Part shown: positions 14,574 to 21,474 of the stretch, piece by piece
Numbering within the stretch: the stretch's first letter is position 1
Layout of the letters: each line of letters starts with the position of its first letter
Source of the DNA: JAGNLA01 sp964472265
Lineage (GTDB): Bacteria > Caldisericota > Caldisericia > JAAYUI01
Length of the DNA: 23,615 nt
Reading direction: 5' to 3'
NCBI GenBank assembly: GCA_964472265.1
Contig: CAYYJO010000032.1
Location: 1 to 23,615, forward strand
The notes under the pieces: model-generated
Told to the model about the DNA's origin: nothing
Database searches by the model: none
Seen by the model: the letters and a program-made list of their open reading frames with translations, nothing else
Translations under genes and position numbers: made by a program

Positions 14574-15476
14574 ATGGAAACCGACTGGACAAAGCTGATA
14601 AGGCAGGAATTGAACAACCACGACATGCTCCTCCTGGCTCATAACTATCAGGTGATGGCGATTCAGGAATCGGCTGATTTTGTTGGGGATTCGCTTGAAC
14701 TTTCAAAGATTGCAAAAGAGTCTGAACATGAAAAGATCATGTTCTCGGCTGTGTACTTCATGGCAGAAACGGCAGCGATCCTCTCTTCGTCAAAGAAAAT
14801 ATTCATCGCCCAGAAAGAGGCCGGATGTCCCCTTGCTGACTCAATAAAAGTCGAGGATTTGCTGAAACTGAAGCAGGATCATCCAGGCGTTCCGGTAATG
14901 TGCTATATCAACTCAAACGCTGAGATCAAAGCTCTTTCGGATGTTGTCTGTACGTCGGCAAACGCAGTCAGGATCGCTGAAAAACTCGACAGTGACGAAC
15001 TGATTTTCGTGCCTGATCAGGGGCTTGGCTCATGGGTGGCTGAAAAAACCGGCAAGAAAGTGCACCTTCACAAGGGTTTCTGCAATGTCCACTGGCACAT
15101 GCCGACAAGCGACATAATTGAGTCAAGAAAAGCCCATCCAGACGCACTCCTTGTTGTACACCCCGAATGCACTCCGGAAGTACGTAAGCTGGCTGATTTT
15201 GTTGTGGGTACATCAGGAATGATCAAGTACGCTCAGGAAAATCCCGGACGTGAATTCATCATCGGCACTGAAGTCGGAATGAAACAGCGACTTGAAAAAA
15301 TGTTTCCTCAGTCAAAGTTTTACATGGCTTCAAAAACGCTCATCTGCCCAAACATGAAAAAAACCTATCCTGAGCTGCTGGTCAATTCGATCAGGAACGA
15401 AGAAACACTCGTTAAGGTCGATCCGATTACAGCTGATAGGGCGAAAAGGGCGATTGAAAGGATGCATGAGTTTTAA
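14574..15476 (+). CDS. nadA: Quinolinate synthase A
   Basis: NadA condenses iminoaspartate with dihydroxyacetone phosphate to quinolinate using an oxygen-sensitive [4Fe-4S] cluster. From ATG 14574 (METDWTKLIRQEL) the protein has 300 residues, the normal length. The longer frame back to 14472 overlaps ruvB and its promoter and is rejected; ATG 14556 is the only other realistic start. The three cluster cysteines are at the expected places: C85 (GCPLADS), C170 (GFCNVHWHMP) and C258 (LICPNMKKTYPELL). Further motifs are LAHNYQ (21-26), CYINSNAEIKA (110-120) and VHPECTPEVR. It is the first gene of nadABC, with an end overlapping the start of nadB. Confidence 0.96.
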   Translation: METDWTKLIRQELNNHDMLLLAHNYQVMAIQESADFVGDSLELSKIAKESEHEKIMFSAVYFMAETAAILSSSKKIFIAQKEAGCPLADSIKVEDLLKLKQDHPGVPVMCYINSNAEIKALSDVVCTSANAVRIAEKLDSDELIFVPDQGLGSWVAEKTGKKVHLHKGFCNVHWHMPTSDIIESRKAHPDALLVVHPECTPEVRKLADFVVGTSGMIKYAQENPGREFIIGTEVGMKQRLEKMFPQSKFYMASKTLICPNMKKTYPELLVNSIRNEETLVKVDPITADRAKRAIERMHEF

Positions 15477-17100
15477 AATCCCAAGGCACATCACGTCTTC
15501 CTCGGCCTCGGAATCATGGAGCTACGATGCCGTTGTTATTGGATCAGGCGTTGCCGGTTTGATGTGTGCGCTGAAACTGGCAAAGCACATGAAGGTTGCA
15601 CTCCTCACCAAGGAAAGGCTCGTTGATTCCAACTCTTTCTATGCACAGGGTGGCTTGGCCATTTCGATGGGCAACAACGATTCACCTGAACTCTGGTTCA
15701 AAGACACCATCAACGCAGGCGCTGGTCTTTGCAGGGAGAGCGCCGTTCAACTCGTTATCGACAAAACCCCCGGAATGATCAAAGAGCTTGAGGATATGGG
15801 GATTTGGTTCGACATCGACGAAGAAGGCAGATACCTGCTGGGACGAGAGGCTTACCACACTGTCAGACGCATTCTGCACGCTGGTGGCGACCAGACCGGA
15901 CGAATGATCTCCCAGACAATGTGCCACCAGATTCAGCACATGTCGTCAACCGTTATCTTTGAGGAATCATTTGCAACCGATATTTTGACAGATGAAACCG
16001 GTGCCGTTGCCGGAGTCTCGGCAATAGTCGACGATGCGGACGTAATTTTTTCGACTCCAAACGTTATCATTGCAACCGGTGGTTGTGGACAGCTCTACTT
16101 TTACACCAGCAATCCCCAGGTTGCCACAGGTGACGGCATTGCAATGGCCATGAGAGCAGGGGCAACCCTTGTCGACATGGAATTTGTGCAGTTTCACCCG
16201 ACAATCTGCTATGCAATCCCCGGCCAACCCTTCCTTGTGACCGAGGCTGTCAGGGGTGAGGGGGCCAAGCTCATCAACTCAAACGGCGAGCGTTTCATGC
16301 CAAAGTATCATGAAATGGCCGAGGTTGCTCCACGAGACATCGTTTCAAGGGCCTGCTTTGAGGAGATGAGAAAAACTGCTTCAGAGTGGGTTTATCTCGA
16401 CACAACCATTTTTGATGTCGGTTTTTTCTCGAAAAGATTTCCAACCGTCTACAACAAGTGCATGAAAGCTGGCTTTGACCCTACAACCCAACCGATTCCG
16501 GTTTCACCCGGTGCCCATTATCTGATGGGTGGTATCGAGGCCGACCTTGAAGGCAGAACCTCAGTCAAAGGATTGTATGCCTGTGGGGAGGCTGCTTCAA
16601 ACGGAATGCACGGCGCAAACAGATTGGCGTCGAACTCAATCCCTGAAGGGCTTGTAACCGGCATGGTCTGTGCAAAATCCGTGCTTGCCGATGCAAACAA
16701 AGTTGGCAATATGATCTTGCCAGATCCCAAAACCCAGACCTGTCTTTCAATGACCCGTACACAGTTGAGGCTGGAGAACTGGAAAAATGTCGGAATCATA
16801 AGGAATGGAACCGACATTGCTGCTCATTTGGCCAGTCTCTCAAACCCATGCCAGCAGGAAACAAAGCTTCATTCAATCGGCATGATAGAGCTTGCCAACA
16901 TGCACTGCATTTCACTGGCGCTCACCCTTTCCGCCCAAACAAGAAAGGAAAGCCGTGGCGCCCAGTACAGGTCCGACTTTACAGAAAGCAACCCGGAACT
17001 TGGAACAAAAAGAGTGCACATAAAGTCTTCAAAAGACGGTGATTCTGTTGTATTAACCGAAGGTTTGCACGACAAGGAGAAGTGGTCATGGACAAAGTGA
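15466..17100 (+). CDS. nadB: L-aspartate oxidase
   Basis: NadB is an FAD enzyme that oxidises aspartate to iminoaspartate, the substrate of NadA; fumarate can replace oxygen as acceptor, which fits an anaerobe. From ATG 15466 (MSFKIPRHIT) it has 544 residues; a TTG four codons earlier is possible. Motifs are the dinucleotide fold VVIGSGVAGLMCALKLA, SNSFYAQGGLA, HAGGDQTGRMI, FVQFHPT, TEAVRGEGAKLINSNGERFM, APRDIVSRA and the FAD-binding GLYACGEAASNGMHGANRL-ASNS region. The C-terminal helical domain ends in ESRGAQYRSDF. It overlaps nadA by 11 bases and nadC by 13. Confidence 0.96.
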   Translation: MSFKIPRHITSSSASESWSYDAVVIGSGVAGLMCALKLAKHMKVALLTKERLVDSNSFYAQGGLAISMGNNDSPELWFKDTINAGAGLCRESAVQLVIDKTPGMIKELEDMGIWFDIDEEGRYLLGREAYHTVRRILHAGGDQTGRMISQTMCHQIQHMSSTVIFEESFATDILTDETGAVAGVSAIVDDADVIFSTPNVIIATGGCGQLYFYTSNPQVATGDGIAMAMRAGATLVDMEFVQFHPTICYAIPGQPFLVTEAVRGEGAKLINSNGERFMPKYHEMAEVAPRDIVSRACFEEMRKTASEWVYLDTTIFDVGFFSKRFPTVYNKCMKAGFDPTTQPIPVSPGAHYLMGGIEADLEGRTSVKGLYACGEAASNGMHGANRLASNSIPEGLVTGMVCAKSVLADANKVGNMILPDPKTQTCLSMTRTQLRLENWKNVGIIRNGTDIAAHLASLSNPCQQETKLHSIGMIELANMHCISLALTLSAQTRKESRGAQYRSDFTESNPELGTKRVHIKSSKDGDSVVLTEGLHDKEKWSWTK

Positions 17101-17915
17101 GGCTGAAAAAACTGGTCGAGTCAGCATTGCAGGAAGACATAGCCTGGGGCGACATCACTTCAGAGCTGTGCATTTCCGCACAGTCTGTCACAAGGGCTGC
17201 GCTTGTGGCCAAAACTGACGCTGTCGTGTGTGGAATCCAGCCCTTTGCCATGTGCTTCAAGAGACTTGACGCAAAAACTGAGATTGATGTCAGAAAACTG
17301 GAAGGTTCGGTTGTTGTCCCCGGTGACGTTGTGGCATACGTTCAAGGCAGAACCAGGGCAATTCTCTCGGCAGAGCGGACAGCCCTCAATTTCTTCTGCC
17401 ACATGTCGGGCATTGCGACCGCAACGGCAAAAGTGATGGAAAAGCTGGAAGGAACTGACTGTGTGGTTACTGACACCAGAAAAACCCTGCCTCTGCTTCG
17501 CATGATTGAAAAGCACGCCGTGAAGGTTGGAGGTGGGATGAACCACAGGTTTGACCTAAGTTCTCTTGTACTCATAAAAGACAATCATATAAAAGCTGCC
17601 GGATCGATAACAGAGGCGATAAATCTTGCATCTGCCGGAATTTCGCACACCATGAAAATAGAATGTGAAGTGACCAACGCCAGTGAGGCGATGGAAGCGG
17701 CTCAGGCTGGAGCTGACATAATCATGCTCGACAACATGTCGCCGTCGATGATTGCCGGTATTGTTGGCCAGCTGCCTGACGACGTATACACCGAAGCATC
17801 TGGCGGAATCACCATCAATAACTGCAGAGAATACGCAGAGGCTGGAGTGGACGTAATCTCTATGGGTTCAATCACCCATTCCGCCCCTTACGCCAACTTC
17901 TCTCTGGAATTTTAA
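17088..17915 (+). CDS. nadC: Nicotinate-nucleotide pyrophosphorylase (carboxylating), quinolinate phosphoribosyltransferase
   Basis: NadC joins quinolinate and PRPP to give nicotinate mononucleotide and CO2, completing the aspartate branch begun by NadB and NadA. ATG 17088 is chosen over GTG 17082 because AAGGAG (17074-17079) lies eight bases upstream. The 275 residues are typical, with EDIAWGDITSE near the N-terminus, SAERTALNFFCHMSGIAT, TRKTLPLLRMIEKHAVKVGG, HRFDLSSLVLIKDNHI, IECEV, IIMLDNM and EASGGI. It overlaps the nadB stop and ends before a bidirectional terminator. Confidence 0.97.
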   Translation: MDKVRLKKLVESALQEDIAWGDITSELCISAQSVTRAALVAKTDAVVCGIQPFAMCFKRLDAKTEIDVRKLEGSVVVPGDVVAYVQGRTRAILSAERTALNFFCHMSGIATATAKVMEKLEGTDCVVTDTRKTLPLLRMIEKHAVKVGGGMNHRFDLSSLVLIKDNHIKAAGSITEAINLASAGISHTMKIECEVTNASEAMEAAQAGADIIMLDNMSPSMIAGIVGQLPDDVYTEASGGITINNCREYAEAGVDVISMGSITHSAPYANFSLEF

Positions 17916-17921
17916 GAAAAC

Positions 17922-17948
17922 AAAAGCCCGACATCATGTCGGGCTTTT
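17922..17948. terminator. Bidirectional terminator between nadC and the sulfur operon
   Basis: A 12-bp perfect stem AAAAGCCCGACA (17922-17933) / TGTCGGGCTTTT (17937-17948) with a three-base loop. The A and T runs on the two arms allow it to work for nadC on the plus strand and the TusB-like gene on the minus strand. Confidence 0.92.
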
Positions 17949-17965
17949 CAATTAATATCAGAAGA

Positions 17966-18268
17966 TCAGTAGCTCAGGTCACATTCGCACAGCAGATCAA
18001 CCTGCTCGGGATAGCCAACCAGCTTAACGCCTTCAATGGGCATCACGCCTCTTGCCACACAATCGGGCTCTGAGGCGTAAACCCTTACACCTTCAGCAAG
18101 CTTTGTTCTTACGAGTTTTGAGATTTCTGATTCTGAATTGGAGAAGCCAAGGATTGAATCCTGCGAGAATACTACCACATCATCTTTTACTGCCCGTCCA
18201 AGCCTGACCTTGTCCTCGTCATTGCCGAAAGGGGTTTTTGTCAGCATCACAAATATTTTCTTTGCCAT
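17966..18268 (-). CDS. TusB/DsrH-like sulfur-transfer subunit
   Basis: The protein has 100 residues. The start segment MAKKIFVMLTKTPFGNDED and the pattern VYASEPDCVARGVM followed by GVKLVGYPEQVDLL match the TusB/DsrH branch of the DsrE fold, whose members form TusBCD or DsrEFH complexes that pass persulfide sulfur. C83 in SEPDC... is approximate in number but is the Cys in the expected loop. It begins one base after the TusC-like gene ends and is the last gene of the operon, followed by the terminator. The partner assignment rests on order and size; identity at subfamily level is moderate. Confidence 0.75.
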   Translation of the reverse strand: MAKKIFVMLTKTPFGNDEDKVRLGRAVKDDVVVFSQDSILGFSNSESEISKLVRTKLAEGVRVYASEPDCVARGVMPIEGVKLVGYPEQVDLLCECDLSY

Positions 18269-18269
18269 A

Positions 18270-18626
18270 TCAGAACCTCAGGATCGCGTCGCTGTCACGC
18301 AGCATCGCTTCCAAACCGGCATCGTCGATGGGTTCGCAGTGCATAAGATCTTCACACTTCATTCCTCTTGCTTCAACCGATGCCTTGTGAACATATAGCG
18401 TGAATCCGTATTCATCATACATCATGAACGCTTCACCCATGTGACCGAAATCAAGGCCTTCCTTGGGTTTTGCCGATTTTAAAAGGGCATACACCCCATC
18501 GCCTTCGAGAACAACGTTTGTCTCGATGTTCGTTGACGGGATACCCATTGCAGCCCTGAACGCTTCAGCCATGATGGCTGAGCCATAGGGCGGTTTCGTG
18601 ACAACTATTGTAGCTTTCTTTGCCAT
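18270..18626 (-). CDS. TusC/DsrF-like sulfur-transfer subunit
   Basis: The protein has 118 residues. KKATIVVTKPPYGSAIMAEA, FRAAMGIP and the NVVLEGDGVYALLKSAKP segment are typical of the DsrE/DsrF family with TusC-like character. Two cysteines (MKCEDLMHC) lie in the C-terminal part. It is expected to assemble with the TusD-like and TusB-like proteins on either side. The start lies four bases after the TusD-like gene ends. It probably shuttles sulfur rather than acting as an enzyme on its own. Confidence 0.75.
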   Translation of the reverse strand: MAKKATIVVTKPPYGSAIMAEAFRAAMGIPSTNIETNVVLEGDGVYALLKSAKPKEGLDFGHMGEAFMMYDEYGFTLYVHKASVEARGMKCEDLMHCEPIDDAGLEAMLRDSDAILRF

Positions 18627-18630
18627 GTCT

Positions 18631-18981
18631 TTAGAACCCCAGTGCCAGTATTCTGTCGCACTCGTTTATGAGACGACCAAGTGCTGCGATGCCGGCCTGC
18701 TTAATGCCTGGAATCGAATCAGCCTGCTTCACACCGCGATAATTGCAGCAAACACCGCATGGAGTGAATCTCACACCACGCTCCATCAGCTTTGTCATCT
18801 TTTCTGGGATTGACCTGTCCTGACCTGGCTTGATGTTGTTCGAAGTGGCTATGACTCCGTCCATGTAGAGGAATACATCACAAGTGTGGCCCTTGTCAAG
18901 AGCTGCTTCCATGAGGCTTATCGCCGTGTCCATGTTCTGGAAGGTGTACGGCGCTGTTGTAACGATGAAACCTAAACGCAT
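18631..18981 (-). CDS. TusD/DsrE-like sulfur-transfer protein
   Basis: The protein has 116 residues. GFIVTTAPYTFQNMDTAISL, then CDVFLYMDGVIATSNN, and the Cys-rich loop FTPCGVCCNYRGV match DsrE/TusD proteins, where a Cys in this loop carries the persulfide. The three cysteines in CGVCC are notable. The ATG overlaps the tusA stop (TGATG) with AAGGTGG upstream, so translation is coupled to TusA, its likely sulfur donor. Confidence 0.8.
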   Translation of the reverse strand: MRLGFIVTTAPYTFQNMDTAISLMEAALDKGHTCDVFLYMDGVIATSNNIKPGQDRSIPEKMTKLMERGVRFTPCGVCCNYRGVKQADSIPGIKQAGIAALGRLINECDRILALGF

Positions 18982-19211
18982 CAGCCCACCTTTTTGACGT
19001 AGCCGATGATCTTCCCTGACTCTTCCTCAAGGCCAAGGAACTCATTGCCAGTTGATTCGCACCATGCGACAATGTCGGCCTTGAAGCCATCATCGTCGGA
19101 AATAATCCTGAGAACCTGTCCCGGAGTAAGTTCCTTCATCTTCTTAGCGGTTTTGACAATCGGCACCGGGCACTGCATTCCAAGAGTATCAAGTTCGAAA
19201 TCGAATTTCAT
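18981..19211 (-). CDS. tusA: TusA-family sulfur carrier
   Basis: The protein has 76 residues, the usual TusA/SirA size. The signature CPVPIVK (C14) provides the persulfide Cys, and LTPGQVLRIISDDDGFKADIVAWC follows the family pattern. TusA proteins accept sulfur from cysteine desulfurases or rhodanese-like donors and pass it to DsrE-type complexes. GGAGG precedes the ATG by a few bases. The gene sits between DsrE2 and the TusD-like gene. DsrE2-TusA pairs are known from sulfur-oxidising and sulfide-responsive loci. Confidence 0.93.
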   Translation of the reverse strand: MKFDFELDTLGMQCPVPIVKTAKKMKELTPGQVLRIISDDDGFKADIVAWCESTGNEFLGLEEESGKIIGYVKKVG

Positions 19212-19220
19212 TTGTCCTCC

Positions 19221-19700
19221 TTAGATGAAAAGGTTTATCTTTGAGTTCTTTGCTTCGTTGATGTATGTGGCCACGCCGACGACTTCCGACACTTCAGGAA
19301 TCAGGTCATCCTTGCCAACGCCCATCACATCCATGCTCATTTTACACGCAATCATCTTTACGCCAAGATCAGCAGCATCGGCCATCATGTCTTCAAGCAT
19401 CTGAACGTTTTGGCCTTTCATGATTTTCTTCATCATCACCTTGCCCATGCCACCCATGTTGAACTTTGAAAGTGGCAGTCTTTTTGAGCCGCCTCGGTTC
19501 ATCATGCCCATCATCTTCTGCATCCAGTTCTTTGCGCCTTTGATTGGACCTTTGTTTTTCTTGATAACGTTGAGTCCCCAGAATGTGAAGAACAGCGTAA
19601 CGTCCATCCCTGAAGCTGCCGCTCCTGTTGCAATGGTGAACGCTGCCAGGGCTTTGTCAAATTCGCCTGAGAACACAACGATTGTCGTCTTGTCAGCCAT
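19221..19700 (-). CDS. DsrE2-type (DsrE/F/H-like) sulfur-transfer protein
   Basis: The protein has 159 residues. The N-terminus TTIVVFSGEFDKALAAFTIA and TGAAASGMDVTLFFTFWGLN are characteristic of DsrE2. A Met-rich middle (MQKMMGMMNRGG, GGMGKVMMKKIMKG) follows, then the conserved ACKMSMDVMGV motif with the active Cys. A strong AAGGAGG lies upstream of ATG 19700. It is the first gene of the five-gene sulfur operon, directly behind the palindromic operator. In known systems DsrE2 works with TusA and rhodanese in sulfane-sulfur handling; here no rhodanese is present in the window. Confidence 0.9.
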   Translation of the reverse strand: MADKTTIVVFSGEFDKALAAFTIATGAAASGMDVTLFFTFWGLNVIKKNKGPIKGAKNWMQKMMGMMNRGGSKRLPLSKFNMGGMGKVMMKKIMKGQNVQMLEDMMADAADLGVKMIACKMSMDVMGVGKDDLIPEVSEVVGVATYINEAKNSKINLFI

Positions 19701-19715
19701 TGTTGCCTCCTTGGT

Positions 19716-19732
19716 ATACCCCTAAGGGGTAT
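19716..19732. promoter_or_regulatory. CsoR/CstR-type palindromic operator
   Basis: The 17-base palindrome ATACCCCTAAGGGGTAT has 7-bp perfect arms around TAA. It resembles the G-tract palindromes bound by CsoR/RcnR-family repressors (CsoR, CstR). It lies 16 bases before the DsrE2 start codon and begins about ten bases beyond the -10 box, over the expected transcription start, where bound repressor would block transcription. Sulfur-transfer genes downstream point to a sulfide/persulfide-sensing CstR rather than copper-sensing CsoR. The repressor gene itself is not in the window. Confidence 0.75.
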
Positions 19733-19741
19733 TTGTTGAAA

Positions 19742-19770
19742 AATTTACCTGATTTAACAATTTTTGTCAA
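19742..19770 (-). promoter_or_regulatory. Predicted promoter of the sulfur-transfer operon
   Basis: On the minus strand a perfect TTGACA (19765-19770), a 17-base spacer and TAAATT (19742-19747). The expected start site is near 19735, immediately before the palindromic operator. Confidence 0.75.
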
Positions 19771-19812
19771 TGACATTGTATCATATGTTTGAACAATATT
19801 TTTAACCAAATG

Positions 19813-19844
19813 AAAAAGCCAGGATGAATGCACCCTGGCTTTTT
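19813..19844 (-). terminator. Terminator after the GyrI-like gene
   Basis: AAAAAGCCAGG (19813-19823) pairs with CCTGGCTTTTT (19834-19844), loop of ten bases. Read on the minus strand it gives a GC stem followed by a T run, 14 bases after the stop of the GyrI-like gene. The symmetric runs would also allow plus-strand function. Confidence 0.85.
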
Positions 19845-19857
19845 GTGATGCCGATTC

Positions 19858-20322
19858 TTATTTTATCGGAACGTAAATGTCAAACTCCGATGTCGGGTCG
19901 TTGTCTTTGAAGCGATCGTCATACCACTCGAAGTTGAGATGTTCGTCAACCTTGTACTCGGTTTTGTTCGCCCAGTCTCCAAAGATGTACTGATAAGTGC
20001 CCATCAAAGTGGTCAGAGGGCCTTTGTGTGTGAACACCGCATACTTGCTTGCAGGAACATCTCTGGAAACAAAAGATGGATTCATGTCGGCAGTTGAATC
20101 AACCATCAATCCCGAAACGTATTCAAACTCAAACTTGTCGCTTGTGCACGGCTCCATGATGCACAGACCAATGAATGGCGAGTCAGCTTTTCTGTGGCTG
20201 ACCAGATTATACTTTCCATTGAATTCGCCCCAGAGTTGTGCTACTTCCTGATTTTTGTTCTCACCGAAATACCTGAGGCCGACGATTGTAAATGCGCCTA
20301 ACTCGACAATTTTTGGTTCCAT
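19858..20322 (-). CDS. GyrI-like / AraC effector-binding-domain protein
   Basis: The protein has 154 residues. VELGAFTIVGLRYFGENKN at the N-terminus, then VAQLWGEFNGKYNLV, a central EFEYVSGLMVDSTAD segment, VPASKYAVFTHKGPLTTLMG and the C-terminal NFEWYDDRF...FDIYVPIK follow the GyrI-like small-molecule-binding fold in order. Stand-alone members bind or hydrolyse hydrophobic ligands. There is no DNA-binding domain, so it is not itself a transcription factor. AAAGGAGAG precedes the ATG. It lies 71 bases after the 103-residue unknown and may be read with it or alone. Confidence 0.82.
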   Translation of the reverse strand: MEPKIVELGAFTIVGLRYFGENKNQEVAQLWGEFNGKYNLVSHRKADSPFIGLCIMEPCTSDKFEFEYVSGLMVDSTADMNPSFVSRDVPASKYAVFTHKGPLTTLMGTYQYIFGDWANKTEYKVDEHLNFEWYDDRFKDNDPTSEFDIYVPIK

Positions 20323-20393
20323 GACACTCTCCTTTGTCTATCCACTATATTGGATTTTTCAGTGAAATGTTATCTAAGCATGTTTGGATATTG

Positions 20394-20705
20394 TTAAAAG
20401 CTGTTGGACAGGGATTCGATTGTGGCAAAAACAGCATTGGGGAATATTTTTCTGGCTTTGTCAATGTTTTCTGATGTCCCATCAACAAAAATGATTTTTG
20501 AATCAGGCTTTCCAAGACCACCTGCCGTTGCCAGTGAATGAGAAGCCCTGGTGCCAAGATCAAGGATAACAAAATCAGGCTTTAGCTCCTTGATTCTCTT
20601 GCAGGCGTTTGCTCCGTCTGCCGTCTCGCTCTCGAATGCCTTGCCGCCAAGTTTTGATGAGATGAGGGCGAGCCGTTCCTGATTCCAGCAAACGATGAAG
20701 ATCAT
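20394..20705 (-). CDS. Small protein with receiver-like alternating fold, function unknown
   Basis: The protein has 103 residues. ATG 20705 overlaps the stop of the flavin-reductase gene (TGATG) with GGAGG just upstream. A longer in-frame start at 20807 would lie wholly inside that gene and is rejected. The chain alternates strands and helices: IFIVCWNQERLALISSKLG, a second strand KAFESETADG, KPDFVILDLGTRASHS, DSKIIFVDGTSENIDKARKI and NAVFATIESL. KPDFVILDLGT resembles the phosphoacceptor strand of response-regulator receivers, but the N-terminal acidic pair is missing (IVCWN). It is perhaps a pseudo-receiver or P-loop-free Rossmann-like protein. It is translationally coupled to the flavoprotein. 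Confidence 0.6.
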   Translation of the reverse strand: MIFIVCWNQERLALISSKLGGKAFESETADGANACKRIKELKPDFVILDLGTRASHSLATAGGLGKPDSKIIFVDGTSENIDKARKIFPNAVFATIESLSNSF

Positions 20706-21301
20706 CAGCCCTCCAGAATGGCTCTGTTGAGCTCCTCTTCCTGATACTTGTCGACAATCTGTTTGAACGGGAAACCGGCCTCGGCGAATCTGCGGTTGAT
20801 GTTCCAATAGCCATAATCCTGCATCGAGAACATGATCGGCTGAACCTTGTCCATGTCAACCTTTTTGTTTTTCAGCATGTCGCTGTCACAGTAGGAGGCA
20901 TTGATTTTACCGACGTAGACGATGTAGTTTGGAAGATCGATGGTGTGGGTGATGACGCACTCCATGTTTATGTGGCACTGCTTTATCATTGGGGCGGTTT
21001 TCAGGTTGCCGTAGAAGATGTCAAAATTTACGCTCTTGTCGTAATCCCTGCCGGAAATGTGACCGCAAAGGTCAACCTCCCTGATCATGTCGACTGATGG
21101 GATGTTTATGCTGTAGGTATTGTTCTTCTGAAGTCCGCCGTTGATAAAGTGCTCCTTGCGAACCGAGATCGATATGGTCTGGAGATCCATAATTCCAACA
21201 TGGGTGATTGTTGTAAATGATGTTTTGCCATCAACTATTGAACCTGCCAGGACTGTTACTGCTGGATAGAGTAGGTTTACGCGACCGATTTTTGTTTTCA
21301 T
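20705..21301 (-). CDS. Flavin-reductase-like (flavoredoxin-type) FMN-binding split-barrel protein
   Basis: The protein has 198 residues. ATG 21301 was chosen because AAAGGAGC lies about eight bases upstream; the frame extends to 21376 without such support. Segments typical of the flavin reductase-like domain appear in order: LLYPAVTVLAGS, KTSFTTITHVGIMDLQTISI, the SVRKEHFINGGLQKNNTYSI strand-helix-strand part, GHISGRDYDKSVNF, ECVITHTIDL and IVYVGKINASYCDSDML. Members bind FMN and transfer electrons in anaerobes (flavoredoxin) or reduce free flavin. It forms a two-gene unit with the downstream 103-residue protein. Redox partner unknown. Confidence 0.88.
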   Translation of the reverse strand: MKTKIGRVNLLYPAVTVLAGSIVDGKTSFTTITHVGIMDLQTISISVRKEHFINGGLQKNNTYSINIPSVDMIREVDLCGHISGRDYDKSVNFDIFYGNLKTAPMIKQCHINMECVITHTIDLPNYIVYVGKINASYCDSDMLKNKKVDMDKVQPIMFSMQDYGYWNINRRFAEAGFPFKQIVDKYQEEELNRAILEG

Positions 21302-21331
21302 GATTTGCTCCTTTGCCAAACTGCAACTATT

Positions 21332-21361
21332 TTGCAAAGTAATTTGAAAATTGTAAAGTAA
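21332..21361 (-). promoter_or_regulatory. Direct repeats over a predicted promoter of the flavin-reductase-like gene
   Basis: On the plus strand TTGCAAAGTAA (21332-21342) and TTGTAAAGTAA (21351-21361) differ at one base and start 19 bases apart. The minus-strand promoter TTTACA (21352-21357), 17 bases, CAAAAT (21329-21334) lies within them, so each repeat covers one promoter box. A weaker third copy, ATGTGAAGTAA, lies at 21433-21443. The repeats could bind a regulator in tandem. The -10 box is weak. Confidence 0.4.
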
Positions 21362-21474
21362 CTTTTTAAAAAACAAAAATCGGTTTTTGTTCTACACAAA
21401 AAGAGGCTGGTTCATGCAAATTTAATAACAATATGTGAAGTAAATCTGGATTTAGATTTAAAGAATATTTTGCT

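Noticed and set aside
20706..20807. Longer start for the 103-residue receiver-like protein
   Set aside because: It lies wholly inside the flavin-reductase-like gene; the TGATG junction with GGAGG gives a better start.
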